64,000 nt of DNA. It comes from Gracilariopsis chorda. Lineage: Eukaryota > Rhodophyta > Florideophyceae > Gracilariales > Gracilariaceae. A model generated the notes under the pieces. It did no database searches and was not told the DNA's origin. It saw nothing but the letters and a program-made list of their open reading frames with translations. Positions 1 through 10,683 of this stretch are shown here, one piece after another; positions within the stretch are counted from its first letter, which is position 1; each line of letters begins with the position of its first letter. The translations under genes and the position numbers were made by a program. The stretch is from positions 62,001 to 126,000 of the forward strand of contig NBIV01000013.1 of NCBI GenBank assembly GCA_003194525.1. The letters run 5' to 3'.

Positions 1-480
1 TCTTTTCTTCTTTCTTTTTTATGGGCACACATTACCTGATTATGGCATTGTGGTAGAATCTAACTCTACAGGGGAGGTTTTCTTCGTCTAGCATGCTAAA
101 CTCTATGTACATAAAGCTCCTCGGAAAGAAATATTCTCTCTGTCCCGTAGTACCAATCTCTATTCATGTTCCCGGAATACAGCCGATGACTGCTGCTTGC
201 TCTCACCTTGCAGCAGCCGTGTTGCGCACACTAGCTACTATCTCGGAACATGGAAAGATCAGCACCAAGCTTCTACGGGAAGACCCGAGATCGGATCCAT
301 TTCGTTCTGACGCTGCTCGCCTTTTCAATTCTTCTCTCTGCTATTCCTTCCCTTTCCACCAGGGTACGTCAGCTAAGGGGCACACCACGACAAGGCGGAT
401 TCCAATGTGCCTCGTTTTCGTCGTCTAAAAGCACTAACGACGTTCTACCCACCCTTTCCTCTTTACCCTTGGCGATTTCG
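1..480 (+). repeat. Degenerate LINE-like dispersed repeat, copy 1
   Basis: This stretch matches, on the opposite strand, the segment at about 9260-9560. The shared core reads S-H-L-A-A-A-V-L-R in translation at both places, and the DNA alignment extends over most of 110-400. The first 60 bases also resemble 40885-40945 (an A/T-rich start, then a shared block ending in GTGGTAGNATCTA). Because the 9.3-kb copy runs into a recognisable LINE C-terminus, I infer this is the same non-LTR family. No intact reading frame remains; the open frame at 93-428 is probably a relic. Confidence is good for the repeat and moderate for its class. Confidence 0.5.
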
Positions 481-1300
481 GGTAGTTGAACCGACCTAAC
501 AAACGTGCTCTTCTTCAATCCTGGCGCAAGTTCCGTAACAACCGTGTAAAACCATTCAGATCCTTGTACAGGCGGGCCTGTTTTCTTCCATTATCCACGC
601 GATGCTGAGATCCTGCGTGAGGTAAGACTGCCGCCTCAGTTTCCGTAGGAAACTCCTGACCCTTCCGGGAAAGTTCAGGGAAAGGCTGGCAAGATCTTCC
701 GGGAAGCGCGCGCGTCGTGCCTGCCGTTCTGCACAGCTTAGCGGGGGCCTTTTTTGGACAGTGCCACCCAGGTCGCTTGGGGCCGTCGGTCTGCCGACTG
801 CCTGGTCGCTTTTAGAGACATCCCGGGTCGACGAAGGCGACCAGTCCGCCGATCGCCTGGGCGAGTTTAGCGAAATCCCGGGTCATGCAGAAGACTTTTC
901 ATTCCGTTATCTATATCAAGCCTTATAACCTCAAAACGAGAAATTGTAATACCCGGGATATGTTTAAACGGGGATGTGGTTAAACACCTCCAGGCGAAAT
1001 GGGTTGGAAGTTGAAATCGTCATCGCTACTCTCTAGATCTGCGATGCCAGATCGCCTTTTGCTAGATTTAGTAATTCGCTGAGGCATCACGCGGGAACCG
1101 ACAGCGGCACCGCTTTGGGCACAATACATTTATCCACATCGTCGTGCCGTGGTGCCCCGACCTTTCTGCTGATGCGACTCAGAAGGAAGCAAATTGGATC
1201 CGCAACTGGGTCTGCCTCGAGAACCTGGCCTTCGGGACAAATTTAGTACGTCGAAGTCAACATAAGGCTTCGTCTGCCCACAAACAACAAGCATAACAAC
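481..1300. other. Intergenic, no gene seen
   Basis: I see no convincing coding region. It holds G/C-rich patches at about 690-880 in which a short motif (GATCGCCTGG/GACTGCCTGG followed by CCCGGGT) occurs twice about 70 bp apart. A short CAA-rich tract lies at 1278-1308. Confidence 0.4.
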
Positions 1301-1310
1301 AACAAATTGT

Positions 1311-1380
1311 AGGGTCTTCGGCTTGACCACTCGTACCTGCCGGCAAGACTGGTCGTACAAAATGGCCGAAGACCCTTTTT
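1311..1380 (+). ncRNA. Perfect 12-bp inverted repeat followed by T5; possible structured RNA
   Basis: Bases 1311-1322 and 1365-1376 are perfect 12-bp reverse complements (AGGGTCTTCGGC). A second nested stem pairs GACCA at 1325-1329 with TGGTC at 1350-1354. A run of five T ends the structure at 1380, which would suit Pol III termination. No tRNA or snoRNA class is recognisable. It could equally be the end of a transposon, so the RNA call is speculative. Confidence 0.2.
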
Positions 1381-2093
1381 GGGTAAGAGTGTGATGGATA
1401 CGACAATGATGTCACGCCTCACTGCACTCTGGACGTGATGCCGACCCTCGGACCAGAAGACAACGTTTACATATTGCCCACGCATCAATTCCTCGTCCTT
1501 CTCCCTCACACAAATCACCAACTATTCTTTCTTACTCCCTTCATTCCAAAGCTGTTACGCTTCATTATCCGTCTTGGTCCGGACATACTAAACTTGATGT
1601 CTGCCACAACCGAAACTCCAAGCGTAATTGCTTTCGCAGGCAGTTAAATTCTGTCTGCAGCTCCTTTTCAAGCCTTCTAAACTCCTATTCAACCTCATTC
1701 TCAGTAAGTTCACTAACAGCGTCCACCTTTTCCTAATCTTCCATTTCAAGAATTTCCTTACGAGTTCCTTAACCTTCTCAGCCATCTCCTGCAGCGTAGT
1801 CCCATCCGCAGGTTCTATCGGCGTTCCTCCAGCATTTGCAGTCTCCATAGCAAGCAATCCTAATTGGAGGAGGTACTACTGTAACGAAGAGCGGGCTAAA
1901 CTGATCAAGTTCTTCGCCAAGATTCCTGGCCCTCGGCCATTGTATGTGCCGTTGAATTAAGTAGCAAGCGGTATGAAGTGAAATAGAAAGCCTTATATGG
2001 ACCGTGCGATTCGCAGATGGTATTTTGAGCGCACTTTCAACTTCGCAATGCAGAAGACGCTCAAGTTTCTTTTGGAACTTGGAATCCTACAAG
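1381..2093. other. Intergenic, unrecognised open frames only
   Basis: Open frames on both strands (for example 1588-1857 on the minus strand and 1628-1960 on the plus strand) overlap one another. None shows a domain I recognise or a neighbouring exon signal. It may be old transposon sequence. Confidence 0.35.
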
Positions 2094-2265
2094 CTTGTTG
2101 TAGTGAGCTCCCACACTGGGCCCATAACCTGTGAGACGACTGGGCTACAAAAGTGTCCGGCCAGACACTGATGCGAGCTTGTCCAGCGATACTTGTAGTG
2201 AGCTTCCACGAGCGTAGGCGGAACCGAGTTTGAATGAACGACTCAGCTTGTAGTGAGCTCCCACA
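2094..2265 (-). mobile_element. Rearranged miniature LTR (TRIM-like) element
   Basis: An 81-bp LTR lies at 2130-2210, starting TGTGAGACGAC. It is nearly identical to the solo LTR at 57537-57617; its last base differs from the expected CA end. Directly against its TGTGAG end sits CTGGGCCCATAACC (2116-2129). Its complement matches the anticodon region of initiator tRNA-Met and is a half-tRNA primer site. Two further copies of only the LTR tail (GTAGTGAGCTCCCACA) end at 2115 and 2265. I read it as a minus-strand, almost internal-less LTR element that has been rearranged. The local copia element has the same arrangement, with TGTGAG abutting the same primer site. Confidence 0.6.
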
Positions 2266-2820
2266 CTTGTTAAACATGTAACATATTCTTGGCTACCTCT
2301 CTTTCTGTCGTCCAAAGCAGAAGCAATTTTTAACTTAATTCAAAAACGCAAGGAATTCGTGTTCTTGGGAGGGAGTACTCTAGTACTAATTCTCTCACTA
2401 CCTTTTTTGCATGCGCTGAGCTATTTGCCTATTCTTGGAGTACCAGACATGTGTTGAACAATAGATTTAAAGGCAATGAAAGAAGTTGAAACAAGACCAC
2501 TTTCCGGCGTCAAATAGTCCGTCATAAATGTCCAGGCACAAAGTTGCTACTAGAAGTTCTATCGCTACAGCGCGGATGCGATAACAAATAGATAAGCATT
2601 ACCAAGAAAAAGCTTTGAAAGAACCAATAGCATCAAGTTTTTGAAGAAAAAATGTCTGACAGATTACCCCATTTGTCATATTTAGCCGCTGGGATAGTTA
2701 CTACGGGTACAAACTTCGTAGGGTACCGTTTGCTGCCCTCTATGTGACGTCATGCGCTTGGTTGTTCTCACTGACCCTTGAAGAAGCTTTTCGAACTCAA
2801 GAAAACCGTGACAGACGTTG
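2266..2820. other. Intergenic downstream of the IMPDH gene
   Basis: No gene is supported. The region is A/T-richer than the coding DNA and is the likely 3' flank of the IMPDH gene read from the minus strand. Confidence 0.4.
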
Positions 2821-4441
2821 TCAACCGCTATGCGTAGATTTCTCATATGTGTATAGAGAATGGACATTGCCTTCCAATTGCGCGGCCGGGGTTCGTACCT
2901 GGAATCTCAGTGTACCATTGTACATCTGGTCGTGAAGCTCGGAAATAGAACGGACTCCAAGATCTTGAAATCCGTGCTTGACGCCCATTCGAAGGTACGG
3001 GAGGAATCTTTTCACCGACCCCTTGTCCGCGACCGCACCAGAAACACCTTGTGCTACACGAATCCGATCATCTTCCGAGAAGTATCTCACACTAGAACCT
3101 TTTTTCATCGCATCGACGCTTCCCATTCCACGGTACTTTTTAAGACGAACACCGTCTTTGTAGAAGTATTCACCAGGGCTTTCTTCAGTTCCGGCAAGCA
3201 TGCCGCCCATCATCACACAAGATGCGCCACACGCAAGTCCCTTTATGATATGGCCTGAAGACGAAACTCCTCCATCTGCCATACAGGGCACATCGAACTC
3301 TCGTGCAACTTTGGACACGCGGTATACTGCTGTAGCCTGCGCCCTTCCGCATGCCATGACTTCCTGGGTTGTGCAGATAGATCCGCTACCCATACCAATT
3401 CGGATGCCATCGGCTCCAGCCTTGATCAGATGGTACGCCTGATTTTGAGTAACGACGTTTCCTGCAACAATCTCTAGGTCCGGGTACTTGTTCTTGATAT
3501 ATCTTATCATATCGATTTGGTATACGGAGTCACCTTGGCTCGAATCCAAAACAATGACATCTACACCCACTTCGACCAGCGCATCAAGTCGGTCTCTGTC
3601 CTCCATTCTTGTGCCAATCGAAGCGCCACACAACAGCCTCTTCCCAGTTTTGTCCTTTGAGGACTCCGGGAAGTCTCGATTCTTAAGTATATCAGTTCTA
3701 GCGACAAGGCCAACGAGCTCATAGCGCTCATTCACAATTGGAAGTTTTCCTTTCTTGCTCTCTTTCAGAATGGAGTAAGCCAGTTCAAGGGAACATCCTT
3801 CGGTTGCTGTTTGTAGTTCTGTGACCATGATGTCACCGAGGGGTGTGTCCTTGTCGTGCACAAATTCGACATCGCGATTGGTAACAATTCCAACGAGCTT
3901 GCTATTCATTCCCCCACTCTCCGTAATGGGAATACCCATGAAGCCATATCGATGCTTAATTTCAAGAGCATCGCGGACTGTATTGCTCGGGCTTAGCGTC
4001 TTGGGGTCCGTAATGAACCCGTTTTCGTACCTCTTCACGCGATCAACCTCCCGCTTCTGCTCCCTCACGGAATTGTTGTAATGGATGATACCAATGCCTC
4101 CCTGCATGGCCATGTTAATAGCCATTTCGGATTCCGTTACAGTGTCCATAGGCGAGCTGACTAGTGGTAGTTGAAGATGAGTTTTACGAGTAATGCGTGA
4201 CTTTAGGGACACGTCTTCTACCCCAAAGTATATGTGTCCGGGAAGCATGACAAAGTCTCCGTAGGTGTAACCAACCTAGGATAAGACACTCTCATCACAG
4301 TTAGCAATTTCTTCTCTAGGAATACTTCCTTCTCGTCCAAGAATGGTAAAAAAAGAATAACTTACAACACCAGAATCAAGAAAGTCGACGGCTGCCGCCC
4401 CATCTTTGTAACGAAATAGTTCTTCTGGAGGAAACGCAGGC
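2821..4441 (-). CDS. IMPDH: Inosine-5'-monophosphate dehydrogenase (5' end not resolved)
   Basis: Oxidises IMP to XMP with NAD, the committed step of guanine nucleotide synthesis; normally a cytosolic tetramer. The long exon (2821-4275) encodes most of the protein. It shows SSPMDTVTE near the N-terminus, a CBS pair at about residues 80-190, DSSQG at 235-239, and the catalytic loop [13 protein letters not shown] at 285-297 with the active cysteine at 292. The C-terminus has the usual Tyr-Glu-Lys ending region. A 90-bp GT-AG intron (4276-4365) separates it from exon 4366-4441, which reads in phase as ...[10 protein letters not shown]..., the expected N-terminal flank. A further coding-looking piece near 4491-4555 lies upstream, but its best donor does not fit the phase, so the true start is unresolved. 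Confidence 0.93.
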
Positions 4442-4555
4442 CTGAGTTAAGAAGTATGAACGCATGGACAGTACGGCTTAGTTAGATTACCTCCCTTGCG
4501 CTTCATATATTCGATCAAGGTATCTTGAACACCAGAGCAACATACTTCGGGGTCT

Positions 4556-5055
4556 TTCTGGGCTGGTCAAGACTGACGCCATTCATATTGGGTGTCACGC
4601 TCTTTGGTGCCATAACGACTTTAGCTTAGAAGTGAAATGCGCTGCGCCAATACGTAGTTGTACTGAAATGAAGGCGTGAAACCTATACGAGAAGCTGTGA
4701 GTCGCATGTAAAGGTCACTCGGGTTAGGACGCGACGACGGCAGGGCCGCTATACGTCAGACAAAAAGTGCTCCGCATAGCTTTTGATCTGCCAAGCAAGT
4801 CCGATAATAATTTGCTAGGTAGTTAAATCAAAATGAATTCTATACCTCCACTACATACAGCATGGGTGGCCTATTTTAGTAGAATTCTGATTCTGACCAC
4901 AGAACTGGAAAGAGGTGGAAAGAGATATGCTACAGTGCTTCAGATGGACCAAATGATTGCCGTCTCTCTCTAGTAGATTTATGCTTGATATCTATCTCCA
5001 CTTCAGTACCGTTGTCGCCAATCAGAGGCAGGCGTATCTCTACGTTGCTGAGAGC
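4556..5055. other. Intergenic, probable IMPDH promoter region
   Basis: No domain is recognised. Bases 4556-4750 would hold the start and promoter of IMPDH on the minus strand. The rest has no supported gene. Confidence 0.3.
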
Positions 5056-5482
5056 TCACCTCGTCACTTTTCCAGACTCCAGGATACCTTTGGTACCAAC
5101 GGTAGCTTGAGGATGTTTGGAAAGGGAGAGTGTACGGAAGACGTGTGGATGGGCAGTGCACACTCTGCCAGGATAGACGTCCCATGCGAAATTGATTTCG
5201 TTGAGTGCAATTCGATAGCTTCCACAGGTGTTCATACTTACTACGCGAGGCAGACAAAGAGAACAGTTAGGTCCAACTGGTACTCGAGTATTAAGCACTT
5301 GGACGCATAGTCAGTTTCATGCTTTCGTCGACTAAAGCTACTGAAAGCATTTTATGGAGAGCCGTTGCCTTTCTCCGCTTGCCAGCACTTTCGTGAAGAC
5401 GATAAACTATTCGACCATCTTCATTTACGTAGAGCAAGCTGACACAAGGTGTTCTCAAGAGGAGTTCCGAGTAGTTGATTTC
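5056..5482 (-). other. Possible exons of an unrecognised gene
   Basis: On the minus strand a segment beginning at 5482 follows a pyrimidine tract ending in TTGCAG. It encodes about 60 residues (...LLRTPCVSLLYVNEDGR...) that read like protein, then stops at 5291. Just downstream, in another frame, lie a GTAAGT donor at about 5242-5237, a CCTGGCAG acceptor near 5170, and a further protein-like stretch to about 5056 followed by GTGAGC. I do not recognise the family and cannot join the pieces into one frame. Confidence 0.2.
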
Positions 5483-5494
5483 ACTGCAACACAA

Positions 5495-5897
5495 AAAGAA
5501 AAGAGGAGGTGCGACGTTACGGGTTGAACAGTTTCGATCTCCTGAATGCAGAATCTATCGATGGGTACACGATACGCACAAACTGCTTACGGAATACGTT
5601 AGCAGTTGCACTTCACCACTGAACAGCGATCATTACCATGTTAAAAATTGCACATCGAGAGCTTCAGCACGGTGTTGTGTAACGAAGCGCGAGACATTAC
5701 AGAGGAAACGAGTCTCTGCAATTCACGACATATCTTTACATAGAAGTATGAAATGGCAATCCCTCCCTACAACTAGTGTGGAACACAGCACCTAACCCAC
5801 ACGATCCAGCGCATTAAGGGCACATGCGCATCAATGGTACAACACCATGGTCGGCCAGCCTGATAGTACAGGGCAATAAACAGCACGGGAATGGTAT
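5495..5897. other. Intergenic, no gene seen
   Basis: Only overlapping unrecognised frames are present. It is the 3' flank of the reticulon gene. Confidence 0.3.
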
Positions 5898-6779
5898 TTA
5901 CTGCATCTTCTTCGGCGTGAGGCCCATCTTCTCTGCAAGGTTCCTGGCCACTGGGGGCGCCTTCTCCAAGTAGGGAGTGGACTTCTGCACGGCTGCATCA
6001 CGTAGCTTAACAGCTTGTTCTGCAGCAGCGCGACGTCCAGATTCAAGATGCCGCGAAGCAGTATCCGAGGCCTTTGCGAAAGCATCATCTACTTGCTTCT
6101 TGTTCTTCTCATATGCGAGTGGCAAAGAGAACACGGCAAGAGAAGCTAAGAAGAAGACAGAAACAAGTGAAAACCAATTGCCTGCGACATAAATCATGAG
6201 AGCGACAAACATCCAAGCTGCTGTGATTCCCATCTTATCACAATAAATAATATCCCGTAGTTGCTCGGAGATCTCATTGCCCTCTTCAACGATAGTGTCA
6301 ACGACGCGCATCATTGACTCACGACGGAATAATGGGGTGGAGGCCGATGGGCGGGCGAGGTAACTGTCAAACTTGCCTCCCATGTGCTTGTTGACGTGGA
6401 AGGCCGCAAGACGAAGGGCGAGGTACAGGCCGAAGAGGAGACCGCAGACGGAGAGGACGGAGAAGCCTCTGACGAGGGTGAGGTAGAAGAATAGCATATC
6501 GGCACCAAAGATGATGGCGGTAACCTTGGGGTCGCGCCATAGCAAGATGGCACGGATGCGACTCTTGCTTTGAGCGACGGGCAAAGGTACGGCGGGGATG
6601 GAGGCCGAAGTGGAGGAGGCGGTGGGGGTGGAAAGCCCAGCGTGGGGAATGGCGGTGGATTGATCCATGTTGACGTGGGCAGAGGGCTCGGCGTACAAGG
6701 AAGCAGTCTTGAGAGAGGAGTCAGGTTGTTGATCGATGAAAGAAGGAAAAGTGGGTGCTCTTGGTGGGGGGTCGGGCAT
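5898..6779 (-). CDS. Reticulon-family ER membrane-shaping protein
   Basis: A 293-residue protein with a disordered Pro/Ser-rich N-terminus (1-75), then a reticulon homology domain at about 80-230. The domain opens with LLWRDPKVTAII and contains two long hydrophobic hairpins, at about 88-130 and 185-215, separated by a hydrophilic loop that includes NEISEQLRDII. It closes with FSLPLAYEKNKKQVD. A basic helical tail follows. Reticulons insert these hairpins as wedges in tubular ER membrane and stabilise curvature. The tail (Ala/Lys/Glu-rich, about 235-293) is longer than in minimal plant reticulons and could form an amphipathic helix. The ATG at 6779 is the first in frame, and the region just upstream has no continuing homology. 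Confidence 0.85.
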   Translation of the reverse strand: MPDPPPRAPTFPSFIDQQPDSSLKTASLYAEPSAHVNMDQSTAIPHAGLSTPTASSTSASIPAVPLPVAQSKSRIRAILLWRDPKVTAIIFGADMLFFYLTLVRGFSVLSVCGLLFGLYLALRLAAFHVNKHMGGKFDSYLARPSASTPLFRRESMMRVVDTIVEEGNEISEQLRDIIYCDKMGITAAWMFVALMIYVAGNWFSLVSVFFLASLAVFSLPLAYEKNKKQVDDAFAKASDTASRHLESGRRAAAEQAVKLRDAAVQKSTPYLEKAPPVARNLAEKMGLTPKKMQ

Positions 6780-7219
6780 GACTTTGAGCAGCTTAAGGAG
6801 GTATGGCGAGGAAGGGTGCGGCCCAGAGCGGCGGCGCGGCAGTGCGGACAGAACGGTCAGATGAGGGCGCTCGCGGATCGCAGTCTGCTACACCGTACCG
6901 GGCGGGGAAACTCGCGATTGGCGTGGGCGCTCAAAACGGAGCGCGCTGGAGGCTCGCCGCTTGTGTTGTCAAAACTGCGCCTTCTGGCTGCGTGCCCAAA
7001 GATTTTTTGAATTCTCCGCTGCGATGCGTGTCTCGCCACTTGTATCTATCTACCGGTACATTTTCTCGTTTGACTCGACAAAAGAATCTATTCCCGTCTC
7101 CCGCGCAGAGTAGCACTTTATACCAAGGGTACGCAACTCATGCATGCTGCACCCGTGGGCGCGTATCCCGTTTCACCAGACATCTCCCGGCGCCCTCACC
7201 CTCACTGCAACGCCTCCCG
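6780..7219. other. G/C-rich intergenic region upstream of the reticulon gene
   Basis: Bases 6790-6990 are G/C-rich and CpG-rich, as expected for a promoter of the minus-strand reticulon gene. Long open frames here look compositional and have no recognised domain. Confidence 0.35.
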
Positions 7220-7314
7220 ATGGCCTTCTTGCCCATCTATGTCTCCGAGAACAACTCATCGAGGTGGGAAAACCTGTGCCCCAAAACTGCGGGCATCGCA
7301 TACCCGCCCAACAA
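7220..7314 (+). other. Possible first exon of a small unrecognised gene
   Basis: An ATG at 7220 opens a 31-codon frame (MAFLPIYVSENNSSRWENLC...) that ends at a strong GTAAGTG donor at 7315. A pyrimidine-rich acceptor ending TCAG at 7473 would give only a few more codons before a stop. The composition differs from the surrounding G/C-rich DNA. No family is recognised. It may be a tiny protein or chance. Confidence 0.2.
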
Positions 7315-7634
7315 GTAAGTGTTGTCCTTGTTTCCAGAATAGACGCAGCAAGCACCCCCACTTGTCCATTGTTCCCGCCCGAGCGCAATTGTGTCATGCC
7401 CCGTGCCACGACGCGATCGCCGCGCGCTGCTTCAATACGTGTTCGTTGGTTTATTGTTTCTTGATGCCGTCAGGGTGACTTTCGGCTAGTTCACCCTAAA
7501 ACAGCTTACTGTCCGAAGCATCACACACGTAGAGTTATCCACGCCAAGCGATCTAATGAGAATCACTAGTTAATACGTGCGTCGCAGTAAGCTCAACGTT
7601 CATCGTCTGTCACTTCCTCCTTGCACTCGCACAA
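7315..7634. other. Intergenic, no further gene seen
   Basis: Apart from the possible intron and second exon of the preceding entry, nothing is supported. The right part is the 3' flank of the HAD-like gene. Confidence 0.3.
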
Positions 7635-8279
7635 TCAAGGAGTGTCAGGCGTCACGAAATGGACGGTGGTCCGGATCGATTTGAGATCGAATAGTTCGTC
7701 GTTCAGATCAGTTGCGAACGCTTCTGCATGCTCCTTGCGGTCCTCCCAGATGTGCAGCTCTTTCAGAGGACATGACGCAAGAGGCCCTTCGGTCACCAGC
7801 TGTCGGAATAGATCCTCTTTGAATTGCAGTGTTGTACGACGTCCTCCTGGATGTGTTATTACCGCATTGTGATCAAGAAATGATTCACCCGCTGGTACTG
7901 TGTCATTCTTCGCAGCTATACAAATCTCGTCCAAAATACGAAGCACTGGTTCTCTTACCGGTTGTATTCTACCTGTTACAACCACACCAACGGCTGTTTG
8001 AGAGCGCGTCATTACCTCCTCCATCTGCTCAAAGACAGTGCGTACTACTCTAGAAGAAGGAAACGGAGATTCCACAACAGGTGGCCTAAGGCTTCCAGGT
8101 CTGCCCCACCAGCCTCCAGTCCATGCCCGTCCAGTTTCCAGCAGGTACCTCCGTTTGCCTTCCTCCGGTCCTGGTGTGCGGACTAAAGTGCCGTCAAAAT
8201 CAAACACGTGAAGAGACTGTATTGGACCCATTTTCTTGTGAAGCTTAAGTGCTCTGCCAAGACGCTGGGGAAGATCCAT
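7635..8279 (-). CDS. HAD-superfamily protein of the Swiss-army-knife RNA-repair-like type
   Basis: A 214-residue protein. The HAD motif I nucleophile region is HVFDFDGTLVRTP (about residues 23-35), followed by GWWGRPGSL, a Trp-rich element typical of the HAD_SAK_1 family. A motif II-like VVVTGR occurs near 100. The C-terminal ELHIWEDRKEHAEAF supplies the acidic motif IV. This family is annotated as a phosphatase-like domain in eukaryotic proteins proposed to act in RNA end repair; its substrate is not known. The Asp-x-Asp pair needed for phosphotransfer is present. The N-terminal 18 residues are basic and may target the protein, but no clear transit peptide is visible. Family assignment is by motif pattern only. 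Confidence 0.65.
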   Translation of the reverse strand: MDLPQRLGRALKLHKKMGPIQSLHVFDFDGTLVRTPGPEEGKRRYLLETGRAWTGGWWGRPGSLRPPVVESPFPSSRVVRTVFEQMEEVMTRSQTAVGVVVTGRIQPVREPVLRILDEICIAAKNDTVPAGESFLDHNAVITHPGGRRTTLQFKEDLFRQLVTEGPLASCPLKELHIWEDRKEHAEAFATDLNDELFDLKSIRTTVHFVTPDTP

Positions 8280-8992
8280 ATCGATTCCTCAGAAACGCTT
8301 TGACAACTCCCAATTCCGCTTGGCACGCTTCGTCCTAAGATCTTATGAAGCAGAGCACAGCAACAAGCGTAGCGATAGGATCAAAGGAGGGGAGGACTTT
8401 TATCGTCGGTACAGCACAAAAAGCAAATAAGAAAAGTGGGATGCAGTGAAATCGACGCGAAGCAAGTTCATTCCCGAGTGCCTTCGCAACATTTTGTGTT
8501 GATGATATCTCACCTTGTGTGTACAGCCGCTGTACTACAGCGGCTATTTCGATGCCGCTGCTGAAGCCAGCAATGCGCTCTGCAAAGATTTTATGGGTAG
8601 CCAAATCAGGGTGTCTGATCCTGTGACTGGCGCCACGGGGTCATGGCGTAGGTTACCAAAGCTAATCGTTTAAGCCTTCACCTTCGGTACACAGGAATAA
8701 GATGAAGGGATCAACACTGTGGTCCGCTTTATCCCTTTCGCAAAATCCAACAACACAAAGAGATTACCTGTTGTTTCTGTGGAAGAGGATGCAGCATTGG
8801 AGGCAACACTGCGCCGCATGACCTCTGAGCACCATCATGTATACCGCTATAATGAATATATTCTGCAGAGCCAAGCCCTATGGTAAGAGTGGTACTAGCT
8901 CAGACGTGGTTGATTCTGAGAAAGTTGGAAGAACGGGCAAAGAAGAATTCTTACGCGTAGGAATTCTGTCTCAGACGGAGGGTTGTTGTTGT
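8280..8992. other. Intergenic, no gene supported
   Basis: A minus-strand open frame at 8335-8604 has no recognised domain. Otherwise nothing is seen. Confidence 0.3.
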
Positions 8993-9560
8993 TTATATGC
9001 TGGCCGCTATCCTAATTCCGAATAGGCGATAGGTATTATTTGCAAAGAAGCCGACTCTTTCTATAAAGGCCAGCACCATTTGCGTTACTCTCATACTATC
9101 TCTGTAGCTGCAAGCCCCTGTCGTTCTCCAGGCAGAGGGATACGATGTTCCAGAGAACTGGTGCTTTCCATTCGATAAGAAACATTGGCAGAGCGGCACG
9201 CGATTAGCTTGTTTCTTTGAGAAGATGTATTGTATGCCGCCGATATTTCCGGGCGGCAAAACTGTGATACATGCACTCCGCCTTGTCGTGATAGGCTTCT
9301 TACCTGGCGTCCTCTGAAGTTGGAGAAGGGAATAACAGAGAAACGCGTGAAAAGGCGAGACGCGCCAGAACGAAACGGATACGCAATCGCGTCTTCCCGA
9401 GGAATTTTAACGATGATCTAATGTGCTGCAGGGTATTTGCTAGTGAGCGCAACACGGCTGCTGCAAGGTGAGAGTAAGCAGTAGCCATCGGCTATATCCA
9501 GGTGACAGGGGCTTAGATCGGTGCTACCGGACAGAGAGAGTATTTCTGGGTCAAGCAGTG
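8993..9560 (-). mobile_element. Decayed non-LTR retrotransposon 3' portion, copy 2
   Basis: Read on the minus strand from 9560 down, it first matches the repeat at 62-430 (SHLAAAVLR). It then shows a frameshifted LINE C-terminus: a C-x-C remnant, LPGERQGLAATEIV, and VLAFIERVGFF. These correspond to PAPADRRGKTLTEIV and LLAFLRRERFF in the copy at 41.8-42.0 kb. At the minus-strand 3' end, CGGAATTAGGATAGCG precedes an AAC-rich tail (rc of about 8984-8998). Stops and frameshifts make it non-functional. Confidence 0.6.
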
Positions 9561-9639
9561 GCCACGGTGTTCAGTTTCCTTTCGCAATGAATCTGGTACT
9601 GGAACTAGATTGACTACCGCATATCGCAGTAGTCACCTT

Positions 9640-9860
9640 GGTTTGTTGATGTTGTTGTTTGTTTATCAGTGCACGCTACTAATTCCGATAGCGTGGTAAG
9701 AGTTCTTACCAAAGCATATCTCTCTCGGCAAGTAATCTTGGTCTGTTTGTTGACTTGTGGCCTCGCTTCCGCAGTTCCGAGGACACAAGGCTATCTCGAA
9801 CCTAATCTGTACTTTAAACGGCTTGTTCCGCTGTGATCCTGATTGTTGAACCATTATCAC
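9640..9860 (-). mobile_element. LINE/SINE-like 3' end with AAC tail
   Basis: The minus-strand sequence ends with a 7-bp stem (CACGCTA...TAGCGTG around CGGAATTAG) followed by AAACAAACAACAAC. This is the same plan as the copy ending near 8990. The translated end (FGKNSYHAIGISSVH) resembles the end of that copy (FANNTYRLFGIRIAASI). It is a short 5'-truncated fragment of the same lineage. Confidence 0.45.
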
Positions 9861-10683
9861 GTTCTACACCGCGCTACGAGCGGAGATGCGTTTCGTATAG
9901 AACAATCCAGCAAATAAGCAGTGCGTGGCTACTAATCGGCACAAGCAAATCTAATGAAGGGATCGTACATGTTTATGTGCACAGGAACGCGATGGAAATG
10001 ACTCCGTTTATTGCCAGAGAGGTATATCCTTTACAACGATAGCTCCGCCAATAAAGGGTCAGTATAAAAAGATGAATGATCGGTGCAGAGAACCAGCACA
10101 AGAGCGCCGGATTGGCTCAATCGTTTTCATTGTCAGATGTTTCGCTCTCATGAATGTGGCTCTGCCTGTCCTCGGAGTTCGAACAATTTCTGCTTTTCTT
10201 TGTGATAATTAATGGATCTCCTTTTCACGACCTCCGCCGTCTTCGTTATTGAAACGCATGTTTACCTGGGAAAGAGATTGCGGATGGATAAAAAGGGTAA
10301 TATGTTTGCGTAACATCAAGACTAGATTTGCAACCTAAACGGCTAAATGAAGGCCTTCGCCCATAATATACAAGTGCACAGCTGAGATATTTTGAACTCG
10401 GCTGACGGCAGTATGAGGCTATCCTTGTGAAGGTTAAGGGTTAGCGGTCACCCTTGGTAAACCCTGTATCTTTTTTCAAGCTTCATCTACCGTTGGTACT
10501 TGACTGCATCTGAACTTCAGATTCTGAAGCTTCCATAGCAACCTTCTACTTTGAAAGCACTGCTACGTTTCTCCCTGAGTGACCGATTCTGAGCACAGCA
10601 AGTCGAATATTTCCAGAACTAGGAGTGCGACTTAACACAACTAGCACAACGTCCAGCCTATAGGACTTCAAGAACAGACAGAA
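9861..10683. other. Intergenic upstream of LdpA
   Basis: No gene is seen. Bases 10440-10680 precede the LdpA start and are the likely promoter. Nothing else is recognised. Confidence 0.3.

Noticed and set aside
2116-2129. Initiator tRNA-like sequence
   Set aside because: Only the anticodon stem-loop complement is present and it abuts an LTR, so it is a primer site, not a tRNA gene.
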